In this document: positions 35,001 to 47,526 of the stretch, piece after piece
How the letters are laid out: the number at the start of each line of letters is the position of its first letter
Numbering within the stretch: position 1 is the first letter of the stretch
NCBI GenBank assembly: GCA_030737835.1
Contig: CM060847.1
Location: 8,632,704 to 8,696,703 of the forward strand
Source: Acorus gramineus
Taxonomy: Eukaryota > Streptophyta > Magnoliopsida > Acorales > Acoraceae
Length of the DNA stretch: 64,000 bases
Direction: 5' to 3'
Program-made: the position numbers and the translations under genes
The notes under the pieces: generated by a model
The model's input: only the letters and a program-made list of their open reading frames with translations
What the model was told of the DNA's origin: nothing
Database searches by the model: none

Positions 35001-38000
35001 AGTCTATCCTCACATCCACATTATTTTCCTTGAGAAATTTCTCATCTTCTACTCTATTTAAACATTTGAAGCCTGGGTGAACATCCTTGGATAAGTGATA
35101 CTGCATGTGAATCAAAGATCTCCCAGTTGGTAGTCCATTTGTTAACTGCTATCCGATAGGTCTGAACTCCTGGAAGACTAAACCATTTTTTTGCAAGTAT
35201 CTCTGTCATTCAGCCTGGCTATTTCCAATGGCATTGACAGTTGATTCGGCATATTCTAATTATCTCTCTTGTACTTTTTTGTTTGCATTTATTATCTTCG
35301 TTTATACTGCAGGAGTAAGTAAAAGTGATTTTGAAGGGTTACCTGGTGCAATCCTATTGTCTCATGACTTGACTCCAAAACACTTCCAAAGTCAAGGGGC
35401 ATACAAGGTATATAATAATTTTCTTTCAGATGAAGGGAAAAACCATTTCTGATATGCCTTGTGTGTTTCTAGTTTAAAGTTTTTCCAGATATTCATCTGG
35501 TTGGTGAGATGAAATGTTGACTGATAACTAGCTGGGGTGTTGAAAGATGTAATTACAGTTGGTATACTCATCTGTTGTGTGATATGTTCAACATGAATGA
35601 AATTGTCCATGACATAGGATAATTATCGGGATCATGTTCTCATACTTTGTAGTTATGGGCATCTCTCTTAGATGGGTTTTTTTTTTCCATATATAGTGTT
35701 ATGATATATCTTTAAAATCAGTGGTCATCACTTCCAATATATATCTTGTGCTCAGATAATCACAATTATTCTACAAATGCATGTGGTGGTCTGTTGATTT
35801 TAAACTATGAAGGAAATGGTTTCTGGTACTTGATAGAATCATGTTGAAATTTTCTGATGTCAACTATACAGATGGAAAACAGATGAAAAGTAGTAAAATT
35901 CGTTGCTAGGCATTTTAGTATCTTTCAAAATCAGTGGTTATTATTTCAAGCTGAATTTATTTATTAGTTATTTATGTTTAAGCTAAGTATCCTCTTTTTG
36001 TATGGATTCATCATGTATTAGATTTACTGTGCTGGTCAATGTTGCAACAGGATTTGCGAAATGTGCACGCAACATATGAAAATGCACTACTGCAAATAGG
36101 TGAATCTCTGCCATTGTCAAGAAATATTCTGTTTGCATTGCTAGCTGTGCAATCATGGAAACCTTTCATGCGTCGCTGGATGAAGGCAATCATAGCACTC
36201 TTTGAAGCTAAGGGATCACCCAGCATGAAGGACAAATATTCAAAAGCTGCTGCGGATATTCTTAAGGTCCATTTTCTCTCCTGTTTCACTGTACTTGTTC
36301 TCTGAAAGTTGTGTTCTATAGTGATTGGATGTGTGCACCTATATGCGCTTGTGTGTGTGTGATACTGTGAGAAGCTCTCTCCCTTTGCTTAATATATGTT
36401 GGATATTTTTATTTTGGTTGATTAAATGTTGGACTTGCTTGAGGAAATAGACAAGGAGGGGACATGCTGATGCATCATGATACACAAGCATAGACAGCCT
36501 TTCAGTACGCCACATGTTTTGGAGATGTTTTTGTCTTCCCTGTGTATATTAAGGAATGATACTACTCTCTCCAATCTAAAATTCTAAATCATGAGATGAA
36601 ACTGTCTGGAAAATTTTCTCTGCTGAAGTGAATTCCTCCCTCTTTAAATGTTTCAATGCCATTTCATGTTAAGCAGTTGATACTATATATCGGCCTGCTG
36701 GACCTTTGGATTTCCTTTGAATACTGTCGGAATCTATGATTTTGGCACCCAAAGGTACCGTCACTCATTTGGACATCCAGATCATCCTATGGTTATGAAA
36801 ATATTTGAATTCCTTTAAGCCATATATGGAAAAAAAGTTCTACAAAGTGGAGTTGTAGGAAAATGGTAAAAGAACTGGTCCCATGTATTTCTTGGTTAAA
36901 TGTTTATACACAAAATTACAAAATTTATTTAGTTTCAGAAGTATCTTTAAAAAACGATTGTTTGTCAATCATATTTCGGAGAGGCAATGAAAATTGAAAC
37001 TCGCATCAATTAATATGGAACCCATATTAGAATTTAAGTACTTTTGAAAGGAAAATTTGAATGGAATGGAACAAAATTTGTGGTATTCTCATTATGTGAT
37101 TGTATTTGCTATAAACTTGATCATCATATCTTTTACTACATATTAGACTTGTTAGTCCATCTCATAATATAGTATAAGTTAAAGAGGACACTTATATTCC
37201 AGATAGTTATTTTCTTGGTGTTCTTGTATTCTTTAAATATGAATTATATGTGATTGTTATATGACTTTTATTTCCGTGTTTTGTTAAATCTTTATATATA
37301 ACTAAATCTCATATGTAGGTCATGTGTAGAAGTGCAGAGAATTGTGTACCTCGAGCTGCTGAGAACATATCACTTGCTTTTAGTGCACTCTGCATGGTAA
37401 TATTCTCCTATCATATTTGGCATGATGAGGTTTTCTACCTTATATTTTTTAAAGCATTATCCTATAAGTGGTCCCTATCTCAAGACTGACAAGAATGTTT
37501 GCTGCTAAGAAATCTCAGGTTCAAATTTAGCTTAACTATAAAGGAAAAAAAAAACTATCTATATGACCAAGTGATCTGTAAGCTTCCATTACCAGCACTA
37601 ATTATGCATGTTTTATTAGTTTCACGCTTTTTTTCTGTGTTCCAGATGGCTTTAAAATAACTTTTAAAGCCATCTATATCTTAATATCCTGTTATTCTGA
37701 CTGTGTCAGGGATGTAAATAGAAGCTTATGGATTTAAAAAAACATTAAATTGCAGTTGTGTTGATACTTTAGTAATAACACTATCTCATTTATATATTTA
37801 ATGAGAATGGCAATGAATTTGTGCGGGGAAACAGCTAGGATGTAAAATAAAATTCCACTTGCTTTTGGTAATGTGGTCCTTTTCAAGCCTATATTAGTGC
37901 AAATGTGCAATGATGGCTTCACGGGTCTATCTTATCACCAAAATAAGCTGGAACAGTTATGCAAAGCAACCTGGTTACCTATCTTATTTGTGTAGTGCCT

Positions 38001-41000
38001 ATCATCAAGGCCACTTGTTGAGAATCCAGGCTATGGCAGCATCTCACTACTGAGTGATTGCACATAGATGTTATGTATTTGAGATGCTAAAAGTTGGATC
38101 ATAATTGTTGTGGAATATTGTTATTGAGTGCATTACTTTATTCAGCATTATGAACCTTGTTAAGAAATCCCATTGTTCTTTCCCTCCACGTGCAATAAAT
38201 TACTAAATTTTGCATGTATGCTTATGTAACTCACTGCCTTTTAATTGCTAGGTTTTGCCACCATCAGCCACTTCAGTAATGCCAATTGCATCAAAGTTTC
38301 TGCGCAATTGGTTGTTTGAATTTCAACATGAACACAGACAATGGACAGCTGCGATCTCTCTAGGACTCATATCTGGGTTTTTACATGCCACAGATGGGGC
38401 AGAAAAATTTGAAATTATAAGTGGACTTCTGAAGGTAATTATAGGGTAGCATAGCTGCATCTAATCATCATAATGAATATATTTTTGAATATTAGGGGTT
38501 TTCATTTATCTATAGATTATGTACAATGCCAATTTCCCACCCACTGTGCTCCTTGAAACCATCCGTGTTCAAACTATCCATTTTGGCTTGATCACATCTC
38601 TAAATACAGTGCATGCTACTTCAAAAATGGCTTTCTCCAGATAAAAATTTCTGAAACACCTTGGCATTCACTAAAACTCATTTTTCTGGTTGACTTTGCA
38701 CTAATGTTTAATTATTAAGGTCATTGATGGTTTTCATTTAGTTTTCAATTAATAACAGGTTGTTTGTATTGCAAAAAGTAGTCTTGTAATTGGCGCTTGT
38801 GGGGTGGGCTTGGGATTTTCTTGCCAAAGTCTATTTGAAAGAGTTATTTATAGTGATGGCTCTGCCCAAGAAGAAGAGGTGACCAGCCCTAAAGAAGCCA
38901 CATTACTTGGGCATGTTGTTAGTACTTTATCTTCTATGATATGCAAGCTGAATCCATCTTCATTTGACTCCCTTCGATTCCTGCAAGAATATTTTCCACT
39001 GAGTGCAGATTATAGAATGGAAAATGAAGCTCTTGATTTGTCTCTTGACAGTGACGATCATTTGGAGAATGATGTTTGGGGTGTAGCTGGGCTCATTCTG
39101 GGTTTGGGATACTCTGTTAATGCAATATACAGGTCTGGTGTTTGTGATGTTGTGCTCAAAATAAAAGATGTGCTTATCTCGTGGATCCCTCATGTGAACT
39201 CCTTGATTCAGGACCCTCGTACACAAAAGGAAACTTGTGAGATACCATTAGCTGTTGGCTCCTGTCTTGCATTGCCCTCTGTTGTAGCTTTTTGTCAGAA
39301 AGTGGACCTCATGGATAACAATATAGATATTCTTTTAAACGGGTTTCAGAGTTTAATATATCAGATTCTAGCAGTTAACAAATCTGGTTATCTCCATCAG
39401 AATCTTCTCATGGCTTCCTGTGTTGGAGCTGGTTCTTTTCTTTCTTGTATTTTGGATGAAGGTGTGCACTCCATGAAGGTTGATGATATAAACAGTCTTT
39501 TGAAAGTTATCAGAAAGACATATGCTAATCCATACCCTCCCATGGTCCAATTTGGTGGAATGCTTGGTGTTGTTAACGCCTTTGGTGCTGGTGCAGCGAC
39601 TCTTACCCACAGCAATATGCAGTCACATTCTCTTCAAAACTATTATGAGCAGAAGGTCATTTCTATTCATAACTTTTGTCTGTGTGTTTATGTAACTTTC
39701 TGAAATTTATTCTGTTCTTTAGCAGGAGTCATCATATATCAGAGGCCCTATACTTTCTAGTCCTTATTTTGAGCAATTTTCTACATCTTTGATTCAAGAA
39801 ATGTTTCAAGTTGCCAAGGATAGCAAGGATCAACAGTTAAAGAGAAATGCAGCTTGGGCAATTTCATTTCTCAGGCAACGATGGTACTCCAAGGAGTTTC
39901 AGACTGTGAATGATATTAGAAGCAGCCCCACTGATCCCAAAAGCTTTCCTGAGGACAGTTTAGTCTGGAAGCTCTGCCTTTGGCTAGCGAATCTGAATTC
40001 TTCCGAGGTTTATGCCTTTTCATCTGTCCTAAACCTATAACAATATTACATCAATGGAACTTTTTCATTCTTGATTAGTGATTACAAAAATCTATAGTGT
40101 TGACTGTAATTTCTGAATCCTCGTTTAGCTTTAGTTTTCTGATGGAGATCTTTTATCATTGTCTTCTTCCCTGGCTTCTTTCATGTTTCAGAAACTATTG
40201 TGTGTAGATCACTCATGAGAACAGTATTCCGGTCATTGCAAGGTGCTGTGGTATTAAATTTAAAGATGGGAATGAATGCATAATTAGGGAGGTTTCCCTA
40301 TCTTTTTTTAATTTTTTCTAATGCTGATTATCTAGATATATATAATTTCAAGGTATGTGTATGCAAAGAGCTTTCAATCATGTTGATGACCAGTACACAT
40401 TGTACCTTGTAGTGTGCCATCATATTATGTGCATGCACACGCACGCACAAACTAAATGCATGCTTGTATTACGTGGGTATCTACAGCGAGTATTATTGTA
40501 CAATTTTATATCCATGGATTGTCTTATGCAAGTGCATGTATTCTCAAATTTCTGCTCTTGAATTGTCACGTCGAGTGTTTGGTAGTATGTCATCTGATGA
40601 AAACCATTCTGGTATTTATATACTTTCATTTACCTGACACTCAGATGGGTATGATCACACATGTGAACACAATCTCAACTGTGTTGAGATGTCTTTCACA
40701 ATCGCCAAGACTGCCAATCATGGACTGGGGTGCTATCATCAGACGTTTTATGAAGTATGAAGATCAAGTTTCTTCCAAGCTACATGAGAATCCATCTCTC
40801 AAGAAAGGGAAGCTTCAAGAAGAATGCATTCATTTATCCTTTACTCGAGCTAATCAAATCAATCCTCTCTTGCTTTTCTTGGATGACATAACTGATCTAT
40901 CCAGATTCAGGAAACTAGAACTGAATCTTCAAGTATACTTGCTTTGCCATCTGGCAGATCTCATTAAAGTTTTCTCAAGTGCAAGACTGGAGAAATTGTT

Positions 41001-42918
41001 TGATGATTTTGCTGAGTACTTTAGTTCCTCACCTCTTTCCTACTTGGTCCGTAAGCCAGATCAGAGAAACATGTTGAGGGTGTCATGTTGGAAAGGTCTT
41101 CACCAATGCTTGAATGGATCTCCTCATGATGTCGAATACATTACAAATTTAGAAAGATGCATGGAGATGTTATATCATTCATTGCCTCAGTTCCCTCAAA
41201 AGTTTAGTTCAATTGATGAGGTTATGAGTTCTGAAGAAGAATGGTTTTTGGCAGTCCAGTGTTTGTCAAAGGCTCCTTATGCTTGGCTGATAGATTTCCT
41301 GCAGGTATACAAGTTCTATATGAATGAAAAAATGTAGTTAAGTAGGAATGTAAATTGGGTTTTTTTTTTTCTCCTGTTTTTGCATCATGGTTTCCATTTA
41401 TTATTTGTTGTTAGGTGCATGAAATGAGTTTTCTCAATGGAGAAACTGATTTTGTTGAAGTAGCAAAAAGGATTTCTGCGACTTCCAGACTGGTAAAGAT
41501 GGGCTGCATTCCAACAGATGACCTGGGAAAGTTGAAGCCTTATATATTGAATATAGGAGCAGAGGGTTAGTATTAAAATTTGATGGCCTCTTTTGCTGCT
41601 GATATCTGCTTGTATTACTTGTATTATTTCATGTTTTGATTGCTTAATATGTGCGCATCAACTCCTATATTTTAAAAACAAGTTTATTGTTTTTTTTCTC
41701 TCTATAAATGAGGGTTATATTATTGAATTGCAGGAATTTGGAAGATTCTTGTAGAAATCGTTTCTGCATTAACTTGTGCTGAAGAAAAAACTAAGAAACA
41801 GTGGCTTCTCGATGCAGTAGAGATTTGCTGCATAACGAAATATCCATCCACAGTATGTGCTTGTTTCATTTTTTATTTTATTTTTTTCTGGGCAGTATTT
41901 TGTGGTGGCAAAATCTATAATATTAGATTATTATATTAATGCAACAGATAAGAATGAAACTGCCTGATAGAGAGGAGAAACTAAAATTGATATGAACATA
42001 TAGAAAACGAAACTAAGACATCTTTGTAAAAACTGTTTATTTAGCTTTTTGGCTGATATTTTCGTTCAACTCTAGCTTACGCCATGCCTCAGAGATAATT
42101 GCTGCCTCCATACTAATGTTTAGACAAAATCCAAGTACATGCAAGTCAAAAGTATAAACAAAATCTCATCTCTGCACAATCTTGAGTCCATAATTTAACA
42201 TGGTATTGCAACGTACTCCAATCAAGTTTTTATGGAGATTAGAGCACCTCATCCATAAATGAACTACAGTAGCAGATCATGTCACCATTACTAATAGCAT
42301 TCATATGCAACTTAGCTCCTCCAAAATTGATCCATGTCTCTGTCTGAGAGAAATATAGTCTAAAGTTTTAAATCTTGCAGAATTTTGATGGTGATCCGGT
42401 AGCCATTGACGTAAGGTCATTCAGACTTCTCTCTCATGTTGCACAAGGAATTGGAGATCTGAGGGGAAAAAATGATATAATTATGTAGACACAGCCTTCC
42501 TTTTTTTTTCTTTCATTTTGCATTATCTTATATTTTTCTTCCTCTTTTATTATTATAGACGCTGCGGTTCATTGGTCTGTTATCGGGTAGCTGTTGTGAG
42601 TACATGCCCCTGCTGATTCTTGATCCAGTTACTGTCATGAGTGACCTGCCTGTCACTCTCACATCTCTTCTCTCGGGTGGAAGCTGGAGTGCCATAGCAG
42701 AATCTTTGGTTGCAAATTTATTGGCATCGATGGAGCGTATTTATGCATGGGCAAGACAACTAGAGAATGGAAATTCTGTTTCAAGTCCTGACATTGACAG
42801 AAGTGAAAACCACTTGTCAGCCTTTCTAGTTCGTGTGATGCATCAAGCTTGTGTTTCTTTGAAAGACTACTTACCTTTTGAAAAGCAATTGAGACTTGCT
42901 AATCTGACAATCCTTTGA
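26060..42918 (+). CDS. RST1 (RESURRECTION1), focadhesin-like HEAT-repeat protein
   Basis: Twenty-five exons join in phase to 1852 aa; Arabidopsis RST1 has about 1840. Exons: 26060-26446, 26524-26808, 26885-26968, 27323-27599, 28088-28338, 28491-28677, 28804-28991, 29088-29188, 29677-29752, 30836-30970, 31068-31149, 32772-32844, 33092-33260, 34149-34279, 34368-34459, 35313-35407, 36051-36266, 37319-37396, 38252-38434, 38759-39655, 39726-40007, 40645-41304, 41415-41565, 41734-41852, 42559-42918. The protein is mostly alpha-helical armadillo/HEAT-like with the DUF3730/focadhesin region. In plants RST1 with RIPR links the cytoplasmic exosome to the SKI complex, suppresses siRNAs from endogenous mRNAs, and affects wax and embryo development. 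Exon 15 was placed by phase ([13 protein letters not shown]) and exon 6 by its GTATAT donor. Exon 21 has a tandem TAGCAG acceptor. Several introns carry MITEs. Single exon edges may be off, but the gene is intact. Confidence 0.93.
30365..30697. mobile_element. Tourist-like MITE in RST1 intron 9
   Basis: A 333-bp element with ends GGGTGTGTTTGTG and CACAAACAAACCC (inverted repeats). It is flanked on both sides by TTA (30362-30364, 30698-30700), the 3-bp duplication of PIF/Harbinger elements. Subterminal GGAAAAATGA and AAAGTGA blocks are also mirrored. No transposase is encoded. A diverged relative may begin at about 4557. Confidence 0.75.
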
Positions 42919-42923
42919 TGAAG

Positions 42924-43399
42924 GTATGGCTTTTCTTATCTTTGTACTATGTCCTGAAAAGCAAAGAAAAATATAGAATTTTCTTTGTTTCATGATGATT
43001 GTCTTCATTTATATTGATTAATAAAATAAATCATGACAGTTTTATTCAATTACATCTATGCTAGTGAAACATGGTCCTAGTTCAAATACAAGTTAATATC
43101 ATCAGTGATTTATAGGCTTAAAATTTGTTGTAAGAATAATCAGTGAGAGGGAGGGAGGGAGGGATGGTAGCATCATTGAAGGGTGTAGTTAGTACCACAA
43201 CAATATATGTTAAATGCATTTTCTTTCCACATGCTCAGTTTTGTATTGATTGTGCGCCTATATTAAAGCTATGCATGTCACTATGACATTCTTGTCAGCC
43301 ATTGAGAGCTAGTGGGCTCTCCATAACATCACTCTTATGTAAAAATTAAATTTCAAATTCAGTATGTTTTGGTTTTCTAATCCTTATCCTTTTTGGCAG
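42924..43399 (+). other. Possible intron in the RST1 3' UTR
   Basis: A good donor (AAG|GTATGG) starts five bases after the stop codon. A pyrimidine-rich acceptor (TTTTTGGCAG) ends at 43399. The distance from stop to junction is under 50 nt, so it should not trigger nonsense-mediated decay. There is no transcript evidence here. Confidence 0.35.
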
Positions 43400-44387
43400 A
43401 TGTCTTTATCAATACCCATTAATGCTGGTCGCCCATGAAAGAAAGGGAAGCTTGCATCAAACGCAGTGTTTCTTGGATGTCTCTCACTTTGCATGGAAGA
43501 TTTCCATGGAGAAGCAAATAGCGAGGGAGCTCCGAAACTGGAATAGGCCCAAATTAGAGCAAGGGGTGTAGATGGGCGTAACCAAATATTTGGCATGTTA
43601 AGGTAGTGAATCAGTCACATCTCTGGGTTTTATCAGCTTAGTTTTGAATCTTGTTTAGTGAGGTGAGCTGCCATAACTAGAGTCACATCTGTTTCATTAG
43701 ACAAATAGACTCAAATTGGAGGACACCACAGAGAGAGCAACTTGTCTTAATTTCCAGTTCTCCACTCCTTATTTGGAGCTTGTTGTATTCAAAGTGTACG
43801 TTTACAAAACTGTATGTCTGAATTGTGAGGGGGCTGAAACACAGTTTCTGGCTTTCCTGCAATTTTGGATATTGATGTTAAATAGGGGAGCTCGGGTAAG
43901 GACCATCCATCTGATCAATGTACGACCATCGGCGTATCAGCATTTACCTGAACTATGTAAATGTTTTTATTGTACAATCACTTTTGTGTGGAGTTCAGAA
44001 GGTACCATGATGGCAGTCTCAGATATGGAGACCTTTAGTGTTAAATTTCATTCACTTGATTTACTTTCCACCACTCATCTAAAGGAGGTTGAGAACTAAC
44101 TACACGTACCCCCATTGTCTATCTTCGTTATTGATAGGGTGTTGATATGCTCAGGCACTTAACATAGATGTCATGTCATGCAAAGCATTTATATGAAATC
44201 CCTAATAGAGTATATATATTATTGTAAAAATTTGTGTATGTACATATTATATTTTTGTGAAAGCATTAGATGAGTATTTATTTCCAAAAGAAGTTAGAAT
44301 ATGTTTTGTATGCAGAAGTGATTGAATGAATGATTAACATTAGGAAAATGTTAGAACTTTCTTTACAGTTTGATTTTATTTTTTTGA

Positions 44388-44884
44388 AGGAAAAAAACCA
44401 TACAACCCCATGAAATTTGACTAAAATCTAAATAACCTTTTGAAAACACTTACTAAATCCAGATAACCCTTTGCATAAAATTTTCTATTAATAAATGATG
44501 AATATTTTGTGAATTTTATTTGGTTAACTTTGACTGAAAACATAATGTATTAAAAAAAATCTACTACAATGTGTTAAAAATGTGAAAAATATTCTATAAA
44601 TAACGATTTTACCCTCTCTGTATATATTCTAGAGAGGTAAAATTGTCACTTATAGAATATTTTTTGTATTTTTAACACGTTGGAGTTTTTTGGTAATGTT
44701 TTCTATCAGGGTTAACCAAACATAATATTTACAAAATATTCATCATCTATAAATGTAAATTTTATTCATGGGGTTACTTGGATTTACTAGATATTTTCAC
44801 GGGGTATATGGATTTTAAGAAAAGTAAAGGGGCTAAATGAATTTCAGTTAGTTTACAGGGGATTATATGGATTTTTCCCTTTTT
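44388..44884. mobile_element. Long foldback element 2
   Basis: Mirror halves centre on CCTCTCTGTATATATTCTAG at about 44613-44637. The left arm has CCATACAACCCCATG, AATAAATGATGAATATTTTGTG, TTGGTTAAC and AAAATATTCTATAAATAACG. The right arm carries their reverse complements in mirrored order. The arms are about 230 bp. The ATCCATATAAyCCC subterminal motif links it to the element at 2769-3217. Confidence 0.65.
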
Positions 44885-45199
44885 TAAACGTAATGTTTTT
44901 CATCTAATGAGATATAAGCCTATACTATTACAAGTTGTATAGATTAAGATATGAAGAAAATAAATTAAGTATATACATCTTAGTTGGTGATAGAGATATG
45001 AAATGGAATTGTATGGCACTATCGGGTATATCACGCAACTACTCTTCTCCTAGCATCAGCTCAAACAAGTGCTCAAGAACCACCACTTTAATAATCAAAT
45101 TTTAATTTTTAACCTGGTTCTTAATTTTTATTGAGATTTTAGGAATATTTATACTAGAAGTCACCGGTCGATTGAAAAATAAAACAATTTTCATTGGAT

Positions 45200-45440
45200 A
45201 ATGTTAGACAGCAATAAATGTGATCCTCACATGTTTTAATTTTTTTTAAATAATAAATATCATTTAATGAGATATATATTTTACTGAAAAACGTATATCT
45301 CTATTTTAAATTGAATTGACTCATTTTTAACAAATGTAAAAAAAAAATTAACATATATACTTTATTAAACAACTATTAAATAGTTAAAAAAACATATGTG
45401 ATTGTATTTGAAATTATAAAAAAAACTTTGTGTACAACAA
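45200..45440 (-). repeat. AT-rich inverted-repeat element, family A, minus copy
   Basis: Contains TTGAATTGACTCATTTTTAACAAATGT, which in shortened form is the reverse complement of the TTATTAAAAATGAGTTCATTCA block of the copy at 1984-2250. Ends are less clear than in other copies. Confidence 0.4.
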
Positions 45441-45930
45441 AGACTCAATGTGTGCCTTCAATATGGCTTTTTCTTCCATACTTGGGAGATTCCTTTGCCG
45501 TTACGACCATCTTTATTGCTGAAATCAATACCCAAGTCTCACACGTGTCCCTGCTCTCGCTGGCAGCAATAAATGCATGAGGATCACGCGCATCCTCCTC
45601 CTCCTCCATATCCTTATTGCCATTTACTAACAGCAACTGATGCTCTTCAGTGAATGCCTGGAGCCACCTGTATCCAATCCCCAAGACCACAGTCTTTAAA
45701 CCACTATAAATTGAGAGTCCATGCCCTCTCTTATAGCATCTATATTGACCATGGAAGTAGAGAAGCCTTGGTGGTGGGTCTTCTCCACCAAAACCAATCT
45801 GATGGTTTCGGTGGTGGGGGTGATTCCCCGACAACTCTTGGGCATGGGTGGTTTTGGAAATGAAGAGAGTCAGATTTCATCTTGAGCAACCAGAAGGTGA
45901 ATTCCCCATTATGTTTGGGCTCAGGTTGTA

Positions 45931-46044
45931 TTTTTGAGCTTTGGTTGTATTTGGATGTGCGATTGAATTACAATATTGTATTTTAAATTTTTGAGCTTTG
46001 GTTGTATTTGGATGTGCGATTGAATTACAATATTGTATTTTAAA
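45931..46044. repeat. 57-bp tandem duplication
   Basis: A unit starting TTTTTGAGCTTTGGTTGTAT occurs at 45931 and again at 45988 with essentially identical sequence. The near identity points to a recent event. Confidence 0.85.
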
Positions 46045-47392
46045 CTCAGCTTTTGAAAAACGTTGTTTTTCTGTAATCACAATATTTTTTTGGTTTTAGA
46101 AAAGAGACGGTGATTTGATTTTAACTTTTCAAACACAAAATCTATCCAAATATAAATTCACATAGTGGTCTTAATTACTTTTGTAAAAGTGATATCATAA
46201 CATAGTATATGAAAATTTACTTAGTTGAATATATATTTTGTTACAAGAAACATAAAAAAAAGTGTATTCAGTTGATTAGTCTTTTTATATACTCATAAAA
46301 ATTCAAATAAAAAACTGTGCGGTGTACAAAAATGACTGCAGAAAAAAATGAGCACAAAATTTTTCTTTTCTTTTGTTTTCTTTTTACTTCTTTTTACATA
46401 TATATATTTACTGAGTTTTATGTGACTGCAGATCAATGGATGGAGCGGGGTGACTCAGGTATTGGGTGGGCTGGATACCTGAAAGAAGAAGAAGAAGATT
46501 TGAACATATTCTTCTCTAAGGCATGATAATACCCACTCTAAAAATATTTCTCTAGCTACATCGATTGAGTTCTGAAAGTGAATCTAGATGTACAATCTGG
46601 CTCTCTTCAAGAACCTCTTCTGTAGAATGTATCAGAAAACCGAAAAAAATGTGTATATTGCAAAGTTAGAAATGGGTGGTATTGGAAAATTAATAGAGCC
46701 TGAAATTCTTGAGCAATGATTTCTTTCATGGATGTCATCGAACACTAGCAATGTCAAATCAGTAATGATTTTTAAGCCCCAAATTTTAGGCCCCATTGAA
46801 AGCCCTATGAGTTGTCACATGTACAATACCCATTATACTCTTGTATTGTATTTTTGTTATTATTGTTTCCCATATTTTGAGGAGGTGATTATAATTTAGA
46901 ATGATTGGATCAATCCCATTTGTTCTTTAAATTTTTTCTTGTGTGATCCCTTCCAATTGAAGATCAATTGACGGTGAATTTGAAAAAACAGATTTTATGA
47001 TCCTAGTAGATAAAAAAATTGGATTTTGTCTATAGAGTTCTAATGAAAAATTTTGTTTGACCGTTTTTCTTTTTTCAAAATAAGATGTATTAGGTTTCGG
47101 TTCTTTTGATTTAGTTTTGACTATTTGGATTTTTTATTTTGATTATATTTTTTAGCTTTGTTTGACATGTTTTGAATTTGAATTTTATTTTAAATTCAGA
47201 TACATGACGTGTATCTTGATTTACATGCATTGTTGTGTACCAAATATGATCTATACAATCGTTAATGATTGTGTGTTTTGTGTATAATTATGCATAATGT
47301 GTCATTCATCATATTTTTTAGCTTTGTATCAGCATTATTCGACTCATTCAGATTCAAGATTTTCAAATACAATGCACATTCACTTGTATAGA

Positions 47393-47526
47393 ATGTGTAT
47401 TTGTTAATTCAAATTCTGGATACACTTGTATGTGATTTTAATTCCAGCCCATTTTTTTTAATGTATTTGTTACTTCAAATTCCAAATACACTTGTATCTG
47501 AATTTGAATTTCAGCCCATTTTTTGA
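47393..47526. repeat. Diverged tandem duplication of about 67 bp
   Basis: ATGTGTATTTGTTAATTC...CAGCCCATTTTTTTT from 47393 is followed by ATGTATTTGTTACTTC...CAGCCCATTTTTTGA from 47461. Several differences separate the copies, so it is older than the 57-bp repeat upstream. Confidence 0.65.

Noticed and set aside
43716-44099. 127-residue plus-strand open frame after RST1
   Set aside because: Lies in the probable RST1 3' UTR; no recognisable motif; stop-free by chance at this length is possible.
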